A DNA stretch of 62,834 nt, taken from contig NZ_LMFI01000015.1 of assembly GCF_001426745.1 (NCBI RefSeq), positions 1 to 62,834 of the forward strand, given 5' to 3'. A program made the position numbers and the translations under genes. The stretch comes from Nocardioides sp. Root140 (GTDB lineage Bacteria; Actinomycetota; Actinomycetes; Propionibacteriales; Nocardioidaceae). The notes under the pieces are model-generated. The model worked only from the letters and a program-made list of their open reading frames with translations, ran no database searches and was not told the DNA's origin. Below, piece after piece: positions 43,754 through 52,392 of this stretch (position 1 is its first letter; each line of letters starts with the position of its first letter).

Positions 43754-44251
43754 CAGGCCCATCGAGCCGGACAGGGGAATCGGCCAGGTGACCTGCGCAG
43801 CCTCTGCGACCCAGCCGTCGATCGCCGCGGACACGTCCTCGGGGAAGTCGACCGGCCGACGGGTGTCCATCCCCACGTGCACGAGCACGATCTCGACGGT
43901 GCAGGCCAGCACCTCGCGGTCGCGATCGACCAGGAACGCCAGCACGTGGCCGGCCTTGCGCGAGCGCCCGAGGAGCAGGGTGTGCACGGAGAACTTGCCG
44001 CCCTCGTGCATCTCGCTGAAGTAGCGGATGTGGTGCTCCGCGGTGAACACGCCCATCCGGCGCTGCGCCCGGTAGTCGTCGTCGATGCCCACCCGCCGGC
44101 AGATGACATCGGCGCTCGTGGCGCAGTAGTCGAGGTAGTGGCGGATGTTCATGTGCCCGTTGACGTCGATGAAATCGGGGGAGACCTCGCCGGACAGCAG
44201 GGGCTCGAGCTCGAGGACCTGTGCGTACGACGGCAGTGCGGGTTTGCTCAT
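43745..44251 (-). CDS. Hot-dog-fold acyl-CoA thioesterase (4-hydroxybenzoyl-CoA thioesterase type)
   Basis: 168 residues. FIDVNGHMNIRHYLDYC carries the catalytic Asp-Gly-His arrangement of the 4HBT family; FFTAEHH-like and KAGHVLAFLVDRD strands follow. It hydrolyses a short or aryl acyl-CoA. Diverges from the MaoC gene. Confidence 0.8.
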   Translation of the reverse strand: MSKPALPSYAQVLELEPLLSGEVSPDFIDVNGHMNIRHYLDYCATSADVICRRVGIDDDYRAQRRMGVFTAEHHIRYFSEMHEGGKFSVHTLLLGRSRKAGHVLAFLVDRDREVLACTVEIVLVHVGMDTRRPVDFPEDVSAAIDGWVAEAAQVTWPIPLSGSMGLRS

Positions 44252-44305
44252 GGGGCCAACGTAAGACGTCGGAGCCTTCCCGGTCCTCTCGTCCCACGCG
44301 CCGCG

Positions 44306-44321
44306 CTGTCGATCGCGACAG
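44306..44321. promoter_or_regulatory. Palindrome in thioesterase/MaoC divergent promoter
   Basis: CTGTCG-ATCG-CGACAG, a 6-bp inverted repeat around ATCG. Candidate operator, no known regulator. Confidence 0.35.
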
Positions 44322-44409
44322 GCGGAAGGTCCTGTCCCGGTTGACCAGCGGTGTCGGCAGTGATGGTCTCGCCACAACGCTGGACGAGTCGAACGAGGAG
44401 CAGGACCTG

Positions 44410-44871
44410 ATGACGCTTGAGATCACGGTGGCCGAGCTGGCCGAGGCGAAGGACCTGGACCTGGGCTCCTCGCCCTGGCGCAGGCTCGAGCAGACCCGCA
44501 TCGACACCTTCGCCGACGCGACCGACGACCACCAGTGGATCCACGTCGACCCGGAGCGGGCGGCAGACGGGCCGTTCGGCGGCACCATCGCGCACGGGTA
44601 CCTGACGCTCTCCCTCGTGCCGTCGATGCTCAAGCAGCTGATGACCATCACCGATCACGGGCGCGGCACCAACTACGGCCTCGAGAAGGTGCGGTTCACC
44701 GCACCCGTGCCCGTTGACGCCGAGATTCGGCTGAGCGCCTCGATCCCCGAAGGCACTCGTCGGCCGGACGGCGGTGTGCAGTACCGCGTGGCCCTCACGA
44801 TCGAGATCAACGGCCAGGAGCGCCCCGCGATGGTCGGCGAGTCCGTCTACCTCACCTACGCCGCCGGCTGA
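44410..44871 (+). CDS. MaoC-family dehydratase (R-specific enoyl-CoA hydratase type)
   Basis: 153-residue single hot-dog hydratase. FADATDDHQWIHVDPERA holds the catalytic Asp and His, and GGTIAHGYLTLSL is the following hydratase helix. It adds water to an enoyl-CoA. Its last 16 bases overlap the end of the convergent phosphatase gene. Confidence 0.88.
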   Translation: MTLEITVAELAEAKDLDLGSSPWRRLEQTRIDTFADATDDHQWIHVDPERAADGPFGGTIAHGYLTLSLVPSMLKQLMTITDHGRGTNYGLEKVRFTAPVPVDAEIRLSASIPEGTRRPDGGVQYRVALTIEINGQERPAMVGESVYLTYAAG

Positions 44872-45695
44872 GTCGGCTCCACCAGAAGCGCGGCACGCAG
44901 TGCCGGCACCACATCAGGGTTCATCCCGGCCGCGACGAGGTACGCCACTGGGCCGCCGTACTCCTCGTCCAGATGGGCGAGAGCCCTGCGCATGCTCTCG
45001 GCCGGCGTCTCGAACACCACCCGCACGGCGTCCGGGTCGACGCCTGCCTCGCGGATCATGGAGGCGTAGGCGTCCACCCGGTTCGGCCGGAGCACCTGCG
45101 TGTAGGCGTAGTCGGTGACCGTCACCTCGCGGGGGACACCGAGCAGCTCCAACACGAGCCCGATCATCAGCCCGGTCCGGTCCTTGCCGGCGGTGCAGTG
45201 GATCAGTGCGGGCAACTGGCCATCGTCGGCGAGGGTCGAGATCGCCTGCGCGAACGTGGTCCCGGTCCGGTCGATCGTGCCCTTGTAGAACTCGGCGAGG
45301 TCCTCGGCATCGAACTTCGTGAGCTCGCCGGCCAGGATCCTGAGGACGATGCCGGTGTCCTTGCCCTCGCCTCCCTCGGCGAAGACGAAACGCCGGGCCT
45401 GGCCGCCGGTGGCCTCGGGCCAGGCAGAGGGAGTCGACTCGAACTCGCGGTCGGAGCGGAGATCGAGAACCGTACGCACGCCCAACCCACGGAACAGTTC
45501 GGCATGGATCGGATCGTAGGCGCCGTGCAGGGCGTTCAGGACGTCGTCCGAGGCGCGGGCCAGGACCTCGGCGCGGTAGAGCCGGCCGTGGGCGACGACC
45601 TTTCCGTCATCGGTCGGCAGGCCGCCCAGGTCGCGCAGGTTCGTGGTGCCCGGCAGAGGCAGGTGGGTCGCAGCAGACTCGTGGGTCTCAGGCAT
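44856..45695 (-). CDS. Tyrosine-phosphatase-fold phosphatase, PEP-dikinase operon
   Basis: 279 residues. P-loop HCTAGKDRTG with nucleophile Cys-167 and Arg-173; GTTNLRDLGGLPTDDG at the N-terminus is typical of the tyrosine/serine phosphatase family. Last gene of the operon that begins with the truncated dikinase; it overlaps the alcohol dehydrogenase gene by eight bases. In this setting it may remove phosphate from a phosphorylated pathway intermediate, not from protein; that is inference. Confidence 0.85.
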   Translation of the reverse strand: MPETHESAATHLPLPGTTNLRDLGGLPTDDGKVVAHGRLYRAEVLARASDDVLNALHGAYDPIHAELFRGLGVRTVLDLRSDREFESTPSAWPEATGGQARRFVFAEGGEGKDTGIVLRILAGELTKFDAEDLAEFYKGTIDRTGTTFAQAISTLADDGQLPALIHCTAGKDRTGLMIGLVLELLGVPREVTVTDYAYTQVLRPNRVDAYASMIREAGVDPDAVRVVFETPAESMRRALAHLDEEYGGPVAYLVAAGMNPDVVPALRAALLVEPTQPAA

Positions 45696-46794
45696 CGTTG
45701 CCCGCTGCGGACTCGGTTCCGGTGGCGGTCAGGATGGTGCGCACGACGTCTCCGGACTGTTGGCGCTTGACCACGTCGTTGATCTCGCTCAGGTCGACCA
45801 CGTCGTCGATGAGTTTCTCGACCGGCAACCGCCCACTGCGCCACAGTCCGACCAGAGTCGGCAGGTCGCGGTGCATCGAGATGCCGCCGTGGAAGCTGCC
45901 GGTGATGCGCTTGTCGTCGTGGAAGAGCTCGTAGGCGTTGATCTCGACCGTCTGGTCGGGACGGCCGGCACCGACCACGGTGATGGTGCCACCGCGACGG
46001 GTGGCACGCCAGGCGGCCTGCACGGTGGTGGGGTTGCCGACGGCGTCGATGACCACGTCGAGGTCGGAGAGCTCCTCCAGCTGCTCCGGGGCGATGGTCC
46101 GGGTGGCACCCAGCTCGATGGCCTTGTCCCGCCGGCTCTGCATCGGGTCCACGGCGATCAGCTCCGCTGCGCCGGCGACCACGGCTCCCATCACGGCATT
46201 CAGGCCGACCGCACCGCAACCGATCACGGCCACGGCGTCCCCGGGCTGGACCTTCGCGCTGCGCAGCGCCGCCCCGGCACCGGTCGGCACCGCACAGCCC
46301 ATCATCGCGGCCACCGGGAACGGCACGTCGGCATCGATCGGCACCACGGCGTTCGCGGGCACCACGGTCCGTTCGGAGAAGGTGGCGGTGGCCATGCCCT
46401 GATGGATGGGCATCCCGTCCACGGAGAGTGGCGAGGTGACAGGGGTGCCGCGTCCGGCGCGGGCGTCCGCCGAGGAACGACGGTTGGCGCACAGGTAGTC
46501 ATCACCGCGCCGACACGGAGTGCAGTGCCCGCACGGCGGGACCCATGCCACGACCACGTGCTGGCCGGGCTCGATGTGCTTCACACCTGCGCCGATCTCG
46601 GTCACGATCCCGGCACCCTCATGACCCAGGACCACGGGCACCGGTTGGCCGAAGCCCGTCGTGAGGGACAGATCGGATGCGCACACGCCGCACGCGTGGA
46701 GCTCGACGCTCACCTGGCCCGGGCCAGGGGCGGCGATCTCCACCTCGGCGATCTCGAACGGCTTCCCGGCTTCCCACATCACTGCGGCTCTCAT
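45688..46794 (-). CDS. Zinc-dependent alcohol dehydrogenase, dikinase operon
   Basis: 368 residues. Catalytic zinc ligands in CGVCASD and GHEGAG; structural zinc Cys set CGHCTPCRRGDDYLC; cofactor loop GCGAVGLNAV. Second alcohol dehydrogenase of the window, presumably for the product of the P450 at 54128. Confidence 0.9.
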   Translation of the reverse strand: MRAAVMWEAGKPFEIAEVEIAAPGPGQVSVELHACGVCASDLSLTTGFGQPVPVVLGHEGAGIVTEIGAGVKHIEPGQHVVVAWVPPCGHCTPCRRGDDYLCANRRSSADARAGRGTPVTSPLSVDGMPIHQGMATATFSERTVVPANAVVPIDADVPFPVAAMMGCAVPTGAGAALRSAKVQPGDAVAVIGCGAVGLNAVMGAVVAGAAELIAVDPMQSRRDKAIELGATRTIAPEQLEELSDLDVVIDAVGNPTTVQAAWRATRRGGTITVVGAGRPDQTVEINAYELFHDDKRITGSFHGGISMHRDLPTLVGLWRSGRLPVEKLIDDVVDLSEINDVVKRQQSGDVVRTILTATGTESAAGNDA

Positions 46795-46812
46795 GGCTGC
46801 TCCCTCTGCGCG

Positions 46813-48243
46813 TCAGGCTTGGTAATGGATGGACGTATAGGTCAGATAGGCCTCGAGGCCCTCGGCGCCGAACTCGGTGCCGAGACCGCTGTCCTTGTGC
46901 CCACCGAAGGGGGCGGCCGCATTCGACCCGTAGTGGTTGATGCCGACGTTGCCGGTGGACAGACGATCGGCCACGCCGGTGGCCCGGTCGAGGTCACTGC
47001 TGAAGACCGTTGCGGCGAGGCCGTACGGCGAGTCGTTGGCGATCGCGACCGCGTCGTCGACGTCGCGGTAGGGGATCACGGCAAGGGCCGGCCCGAAGAT
47101 CTCCTCCTGGGCGATGCGCATGCCGTTGTCGACGTCACGGAAGACGGTCGGCTCCACGTAGTACCCCTTCGCGAAGCCCGTGGCGGCTCGTCCGCCGATG
47201 ACGGCCTTGGCGCCTTCGGCGGCAGCGATCTCGTAGTAGTCGAGGACGCGTGTGCGTTGTCGGGCGGAGACCAGCGGGCCGAAGAAGGTGTCGGGGTCGA
47301 AGGGGTCGCCCAGCTTCGCGCCGGAGATCACGTCGGCGGCCAGGTCGACGTACTCGTCGTACCGGGAGCTGGGCACCAGCAGGCGGGTGCAGGCCTTGCA
47401 GGTCTGGCCGGTGTTGCGCATGGCGACCTTGAGCAGGTGCTGCTCGATCACGGACGGGTCGGCGTCGTCGAGCACGATTGCGGGGGACTTGCCGCCGAGT
47501 TCCAGGGTGACCGCCTTGAGCTGATGCCCACAGGAGGCGCCGATGGAGCGCCCGGCGGCGGTCGATCCGGTGAAGGAGACCTTGTCGACGCCAGCATGCT
47601 CGACCAGGGCCTGCCCGGTCTCGACACCGCCGGTGACGAGGTTGACGACCCCGTCGGGAATGCCCGCGGCGCCCACGCACTCCATCAGGAGTCGGGTGGC
47701 CAGCGGAGTCTCGGGCGCGGGCTTGATCACCACGGTGCAGCCCGCGAGCAGCGCGGGGGCCAGCTTGATGATGACCAGGCCCAGGGGAAAGTTCCAGGGC
47801 GTGATGAGTGCGGCCACGCCCACCGGCACGCGCTTGACCACCGAATGCCCGGGAGCCATCGGGTTGGGGCGGTCGTCCAGCCCGCTGAGCAGGGAAGCCA
47901 ACTCCGCAGTCACGCGCAGATGGGCAGCGGCGTGCTTCGGTGCCCCGGAGCTCTCGGACACCGGGGTGCCGTTCTCGGTGGTGATCAGGCGGGTCAGGTC
48001 CTCGCTGCGACGGGAGATCTCGTCGGCCAAGCGCTCAAGGGCCGCGGCACGCTCCTCCGCGTTGAGACTGCGCCAGGCCGGAAGGGCTGCGCGGGCAGCA
48101 TCGACCGCGGCGTCGACATCCTGGACGTCTGCGTCGGGCACGGAGGCGATGAACTCCTCGGTGGCGGGGTTGATGACGTCATGGCGTTGCTGGGAATGGG
48201 CCTGGACCCATCGGCCGGCAACGTAGATGTCGTCGTGGCGCAT
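46813..48243 (-). CDS. NAD(P)-dependent aldehyde dehydrogenase, dikinase operon
   Basis: 476 residues. PWNFPLGLVIIK, GSTAAGRSIG, LELGGKSP (Glu) and NTGQTCKACTR (catalytic Cys) are present. Works after the adjacent alcohol dehydrogenase. Confidence 0.93.
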   Translation of the reverse strand: MRHDDIYVAGRWVQAHSQQRHDVINPATEEFIASVPDADVQDVDAAVDAARAALPAWRSLNAEERAAALERLADEISRRSEDLTRLITTENGTPVSESSGAPKHAAAHLRVTAELASLLSGLDDRPNPMAPGHSVVKRVPVGVAALITPWNFPLGLVIIKLAPALLAGCTVVIKPAPETPLATRLLMECVGAAGIPDGVVNLVTGGVETGQALVEHAGVDKVSFTGSTAAGRSIGASCGHQLKAVTLELGGKSPAIVLDDADPSVIEQHLLKVAMRNTGQTCKACTRLLVPSSRYDEYVDLAADVISGAKLGDPFDPDTFFGPLVSARQRTRVLDYYEIAAAEGAKAVIGGRAATGFAKGYYVEPTVFRDVDNGMRIAQEEIFGPALAVIPYRDVDDAVAIANDSPYGLAATVFSSDLDRATGVADRLSTGNVGINHYGSNAAAPFGGHKDSGLGTEFGAEGLEAYLTYTSIHYQA

Positions 48244-48261
48244 CGGATTCTCCTCGGCTGG

Positions 48262-49494
48262 TCAGACGGTCACAGCAGGCACGGGCGAGCGTTCGTTGCG
48301 CTTGCTCGCGAGCTCGAGGGCGTCCTGCCAGGTGGCCCCGCGGGCGATGAGTGTGCGGTATTTCATGATGTCGCCGCGCCGGTTCATGGCCAGGGCACCG
48401 ACCAGGCGCTCTCCCTGGCGATAGAGCGCGACGAAGGCCTCGGCGTCCCAGGTGCCGGTGACCACCTCAGGCTCCCCCTCCGGGAGGCCAGCCATCTGGA
48501 TCCACTGGCCGTACCACTCGGACCAGAAGTAGGGCACGTGCTCGTACGGCGTGGGCTCGCTCGGCTGCAACAGGTTCTGCATTGCGTGGGCACCCTGTTC
48601 CCCGGCGTTGGTCCAGTGCTCCAGCCGCAGGTGGCGGTCGAAGAGCGAGCTGTGCCACCGGGCGACGTCGCCCGCAACCCACACGTTGTGGCCCGCCAAG
48701 AGATTCGCGTCGGTGACGACCCCGTTGTCGATGGTCAGTGACGAGGACTCGAGCCAGTCCGTCACCGGCTCCGCGCCGATGCCCACCACGACCAGGTCCG
48801 CCGGGACGATGGAGCCGTCGCTGAGCCGGACGGCCTCGACCCGGTCGGTTCCGACAACTGCTTCCACCGAGACGTCGCAGCGCAGGTCGGTGCCGTGGCG
48901 CGCATGCAGTGCGGACAGGCTGGCGCCTGCGGTCTCCCCGACCGCTCGGGTCAGGGGAATCGTCATCGCCTCCACGACCGTCACCGGCAGGTGCCGGCGG
49001 CGGGCAGCAGAGGCCACTTCGGCCCCGATGAAGCCCGCGCCGACCACCACCGTCCTGGCACCTCGGTCCAGGGCAGAGCGCACGGCGAGCGAGTCTTCGA
49101 GCGTGCGCAGGCAGTGGACGCCGGCCATGCTGTCCGTACCGGGCAGCCGTCGGGGTCGGGCGCCGGTGGCGATCAGCACGGCGTCGTACGAGAGCTGCTG
49201 TTCGCCGACCGTGAGCCGGCGGGCCTGCACATCGAGTGCTGTGGCCGGTGTGCCCAGCAGGCACTCGACATTCAGTTCGTGCAGGTCGGCGGCGCCGGGT
49301 AGGGCCGGCGTGCTGGGCTCCTTCTCGACGTGGAGCATCTCCTTGGACAGCGGCGGCCGGTCATAGGGGAGGTGCTCCTCGGCGCCGACCAGGGTCAGGC
49401 GTCCGGCGAAGCCGAGTTGGCGCGCAGTCTGGACGGCGCGAAGCCCGGCAAGCGATGCGCCGACCACGACGACGTGATCCGCGTTCGGCCTCAT
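48262..49494 (-). CDS. FAD-dependent ferredoxin reductase, dikinase operon
   Basis: 410 residues. VVVGASLAGLRAVQTARQLG FAD motif, LPYDRPPLSKEML, ATGARPRRLPG, second nucleotide motif VVGAGFIGAEVAS, and VWVAGDV. Electron supplier for the 3Fe-4S ferredoxin and P450 encoded on the facing operon. The start overlaps the dikinase stop by four bases. Confidence 0.9.
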   Translation of the reverse strand: MRPNADHVVVVGASLAGLRAVQTARQLGFAGRLTLVGAEEHLPYDRPPLSKEMLHVEKEPSTPALPGAADLHELNVECLLGTPATALDVQARRLTVGEQQLSYDAVLIATGARPRRLPGTDSMAGVHCLRTLEDSLAVRSALDRGARTVVVGAGFIGAEVASAARRRHLPVTVVEAMTIPLTRAVGETAGASLSALHARHGTDLRCDVSVEAVVGTDRVEAVRLSDGSIVPADLVVVGIGAEPVTDWLESSSLTIDNGVVTDANLLAGHNVWVAGDVARWHSSLFDRHLRLEHWTNAGEQGAHAMQNLLQPSEPTPYEHVPYFWSEWYGQWIQMAGLPEGEPEVVTGTWDAEAFVALYRQGERLVGALAMNRRGDIMKYRTLIARGATWQDALELASKRNERSPVPAVTV

Positions 49495-51092
49495 GGCGTC
49501 ACCGTGGCCGACTCCTCGTGCGCGGCCCACTCCTCGAGCTGGGCGAGCTCCGGGAAGTGGCGGGCCGGGGCCTCCTCATTCGGGTCCGGAGCCGAGTGGT
49601 GGCCCTTCCAGACCTTGCCACTGGTGCCGTCGATGGTGATGACGTCGCCGGCGCGGACCCGCAGGCCCGAGGCCGACGTGAACTCGTCCTGTCCGAGCAC
49701 CAGGTCGGCCACCCCGACGACAGCAGGGATGGACCATCCGCGAGCCACCACGGCGGCATGGCTGACCAGCCCGCCGGTGGTGGTCAGGATCCCGACGGAC
49801 GCGGCCATTCCGGCCACGTCCTCGGGGCTCGTGTCGCGGCGTACGAGGATCACGTCCTCCTCCGCGTCGAGCGCGTCGAGCGGGTTGAGGACCACCTTGC
49901 CCGAGACGAATCCGGGAGAGGCGCCGAGGCCGTGTCCGAGCAGGTGCTCGTCATCGACGGCGTTGCCCGAGGCAGCCGCCAGCTCCTCGCGGGCGGCGGC
50001 CCGGACGGCGGGCGACACCCGGAGGAGCGCGTCCGACCTGGACAGCAAGATGTGAGGGTCGGAGACCATCTCCACGGCGATTCGGACCGCCGCCGTGGGA
50101 CAGCGCTTGCCGATGCGGGTCTGCAGCAGCCAGAGGCGGCCGTCCTCGACGGTGAACTCCACGTCGCAGACATCGGCGTAGTGCGCCTCGAGGCGACGCA
50201 GCACCTCGAACAACTCCTCCGCGGCTGCTGGTTGGTGGACTGCCATCTCGGCGATCGGCATGGTCTTGCGGATGCCGGCGACCACGTCCTCGCCCTGTGC
50301 GCGGAGGAGGAAGTCACCGTAGGGGCAGTTCTCGCCGGTGGAGGGGTTCCGGCTGAAGACCACCCCGGTCCCGGAGTCCTCGCCCCGGTTGCCGAAGACC
50401 ATGGCCTGGACGTTGACCGCCGTGCCCAGGTCGCCGTCAATGCCTTCCTTGGCCCTGAAGGCGCGGGCCCGATCGGAGTCCCAGGAGCGGAACACGGCCT
50501 CCACGGCCTCCTTGAGCTGCACGGTCGGGTCCTCGGGGACGGGGCGACCGGCCAGCTCCAGGATGCGCTCCTTGAGGCGCTCGTTCTGGGCCTTCAACTC
50601 CTCGACGCGGTCCGTCCTCAGCGGGGGCTCCAGCTCGTCCGGAGCGACGCCCATCACCGTGGTGGCGTACATGGTGAGGAAGCGGTTGTAGGTGTCCCAG
50701 GCGAACCGCTCGTCCCGTGCCTTCGCGGCCAGGCCGACCACGGTCTCGCTGTTGAGGCCGAGGTTGAGGACGGTGTCCATCATTCCCGGCATCGAAACCG
50801 GGGCCCCACTGCGCACGGCCAGCAGGAGGGGGTCCCCCTGGTCGCCGAAGTTGCGCCGCATCCGCTCACCCAGGTGGCGAAGGTGGTCGTCGATCTCGGC
50901 GTCCAGGTCGCTCGGCCAGCCCCCGGAGGCGTAGTCCCGGCACACCGGGACGCTGATGGTGAAGCCGGGCGGAACAGCGAGGCCCAGGGCGGAGCTCATC
51001 TCCGCCAGGCCGGCGCCCTTGCCGCCGAGCAGACCTGCCAGTTCGGCTGGCGCACGGCCGTGGTCGTGGTCGAAGGCGAAGATCTTGGGCAT
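49491..51092 (-). CDS. Pyruvate phosphate dikinase-like protein without PEP/pyruvate domain
   Basis: 533 residues; complete PPDK is about 880. Residues 1-340 are a PPDK-type ATP-grasp nucleotide domain (GGKGAGLAEM, LAVRSGAPVSMPGMMDTVLN, VVFSRNPSTGEN, QTRIGKRCPTAAVRIAVEMV). Residues 390-500 are the swivelling domain with the phosphorylated His-445 in GGLVSHAAVVARG. The protein then ends (FPELAQLEEWA) where the linker to the PEP-binding barrel would begin. The next gene overlaps the stop by four bases, so this is a designed end, not a frameshift. It should take phosphate from ATP onto His, but needs another acceptor site. Start at ATG 51092 after GGAG; GTG 51098 is the alternative. Confidence 0.88.
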   Translation of the reverse strand: MPKIFAFDHDHGRAPAELAGLLGGKGAGLAEMSSALGLAVPPGFTISVPVCRDYASGGWPSDLDAEIDDHLRHLGERMRRNFGDQGDPLLLAVRSGAPVSMPGMMDTVLNLGLNSETVVGLAAKARDERFAWDTYNRFLTMYATTVMGVAPDELEPPLRTDRVEELKAQNERLKERILELAGRPVPEDPTVQLKEAVEAVFRSWDSDRARAFRAKEGIDGDLGTAVNVQAMVFGNRGEDSGTGVVFSRNPSTGENCPYGDFLLRAQGEDVVAGIRKTMPIAEMAVHQPAAAEELFEVLRRLEAHYADVCDVEFTVEDGRLWLLQTRIGKRCPTAAVRIAVEMVSDPHILLSRSDALLRVSPAVRAAAREELAAASGNAVDDEHLLGHGLGASPGFVSGKVVLNPLDALDAEEDVILVRRDTSPEDVAGMAASVGILTTTGGLVSHAAVVARGWSIPAVVGVADLVLGQDEFTSASGLRVRAGDVITIDGTSGKVWKGHHSAPDPNEEAPARHFPELAQLEEWAAHEESATVTP

Positions 51093-51104
51093 TGCCACTC
51101 CAAA

Positions 51105-51115
51105 TGGTCAGACCG
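51105..51115 (-). promoter_or_regulatory. Putative operator, TGG-N5-CCA family
   Basis: TGGTCAGACCG, 13 bases upstream of the dikinase start; read toward the gene, GGTCTGACCATTTGG. Very close to the ribosome site, consistent with repression. Confidence 0.5.
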
Positions 51116-51175
51116 AACGTGGATGTGGCGAACCTAACAACGAAGTCGACCGGTGCGGAAGGGTTCATCACCCGC

Positions 51176-51195
51176 TCCCGGAGATATCACCCGTT
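51176..51195 (-). promoter_or_regulatory. Candidate LuxR-type site upstream of the dikinase
   Basis: Read toward the dikinase gene: ATCCCTCTAACGGGTGAT, with a second CGGGTGAT 19 bases further on. Similar to the CCCTCGAGGGGGAT block before the first P450 operon. Located about 85 bases before the start codon. Confidence 0.35.
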
Positions 51196-52222
51196 AGAGG
51201 GATGGGGCAGGTAACCGCCTCGCAGCAAGACGGTGGTACATCGCGCCGGCCTCGGAACGGTTGGCCGCACCGAGCTTGCGCAGGAGCTTTCGCATGTGGG
51301 TCTTCGTGGTCTCCTCGCCGATGAAGAGACGCTCGGCGATCTGGGCATTGGTGAGGCCCCTGGCGACCAGCTGGAGGACCTCGGCCTCACGCTCGGTGAG
51401 CACGTCGGTCCAGGACGAGTCGACGGTGCCCACGGCGGTGGCCGGTCCCACGGACTCCTGCAGGAGCAGTTGGTCGAGCTGTGCGCCGACGCTCTGGCTG
51501 AAGAGTGTCAGCAGGTCGCGGTCGAACTCGTCGGTGGTGCCGGTGTCGGCGTTCCGGTCGAGGTGGAGGAGCCCCACCACGTGGTTCCTGGCGATGATGG
51601 GAGCGGCCACATAGGTCTGCGACTGGGTCACGTCATGGAGTTCTCGATGGACGCGAGGGTTCGTCATCGCGTCGAGCACCAGGATCGTGCGCCGGCCGCG
51701 CACGACGTCGACCTCGAGCAGCTCGCGGGTGTGTCGCGGTGCCCGGGTGCCCGCGTCGACGACGGCGTGTGCCTCGGAGGGCCCGTTCAGGGTGTGCATC
51801 GCGTGGGGGATCCAGCGTTCGTCGCGGATCCAGGAGAAGAGGGCGCGCTCGTAGCCCAGTTCCACCGAGTGGATCGGGATGCAGTCGGCCAGGTCGGCCA
51901 CGGACGTGGTGGCGCGCAGCCGGGTCAGGCTCTCCGTGAGATGGCCCAGCATGGCTCGCTGTCGGGCGAGCTGGTAGGCGAGCAGGTCGGACCGGGCTGC
52001 GCCGATGTCGATCATGGCCCTGCGTGAGCCGTTGGCGTCGCGCGCGGCCGTGGCACCCAGGTGGGCCTCCATCGCGTCGAGAGCCTCGAGCGCGCTGTTG
52101 GGGTCAGTGACCCGTCGTACGGCGTCCTTCTCCGCGGCATCGAGGTTCTGGGCAGCACGGAGGATCGCACGCACCGCGGCCTGCATGGCGGGTTCGTAGT
52201 CACTTGCCGTCGACACGTCCAC
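51194..52222 (-). CDS. GAF-LuxR transcriptional regulator (copy 2)
   Basis: 342 residues, same layout as the 21671 gene: helical N-terminus, GAF-like sensor (SQTYVAAPIIARNHVVGLLH), C-terminal LuxR helix-turn-helix (LTEREAEVLQLVARG, then TKTHMRKLLRK). Similarity across both domains makes them clear paralogues, each next to one P450 module. GTG start with AGAGG upstream. It lies between the two facing operons of the dikinase/P450 module and is the natural candidate activator. Confidence 0.87.
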   Translation of the reverse strand: MDVSTASDYEPAMQAAVRAILRAAQNLDAAEKDAVRRVTDPNSALEALDAMEAHLGATAARDANGSRRAMIDIGAARSDLLAYQLARQRAMLGHLTESLTRLRATTSVADLADCIPIHSVELGYERALFSWIRDERWIPHAMHTLNGPSEAHAVVDAGTRAPRHTRELLEVDVVRGRRTILVLDAMTNPRVHRELHDVTQSQTYVAAPIIARNHVVGLLHLDRNADTGTTDEFDRDLLTLFSQSVGAQLDQLLLQESVGPATAVGTVDSSWTDVLTEREAEVLQLVARGLTNAQIAERLFIGEETTKTHMRKLLRKLGAANRSEAGAMYHRLAARRLPAPSL

Positions 52223-52341
52223 TCACCTCTGCTCCGATCGCCCGATCCGGGCCCCGGCTTCCCTCGAAAGAGTGAATTGCAGACCTTGGTCGAGGAAACC
52301 CTTGACGTCAGTGTGACCGCGAACACACGATGGCGCAACTT

Positions 52342-52352
52342 CGGTCAGTCCA
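52342..52352 (+). promoter_or_regulatory. Putative operator, TGG-N5-CCA family
   Basis: CGGTCAGTCCA, followed by TTTACTGATCG, 41 bases before the swivelling-domain gene. Nearly the same extended sequence occurs at 57378. Confidence 0.5.
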
Positions 52353-52392
52353 TTTACTGATCGTTTTCATCACAGGTTCTGGAGGAGTCACC

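Noticed and set aside
45643..48741. A roughly 1000-codon open frame on the plus strand
   Set aside because: It lies antisense to alcohol and aldehyde dehydrogenase genes with intact motifs; a high-GC shadow frame.
49491..49530. Frameshift or decay explaining the short dikinase
   Set aside because: The stop overlaps the reductase start as ATGA, and no PEP-domain sequence is visible beyond it.
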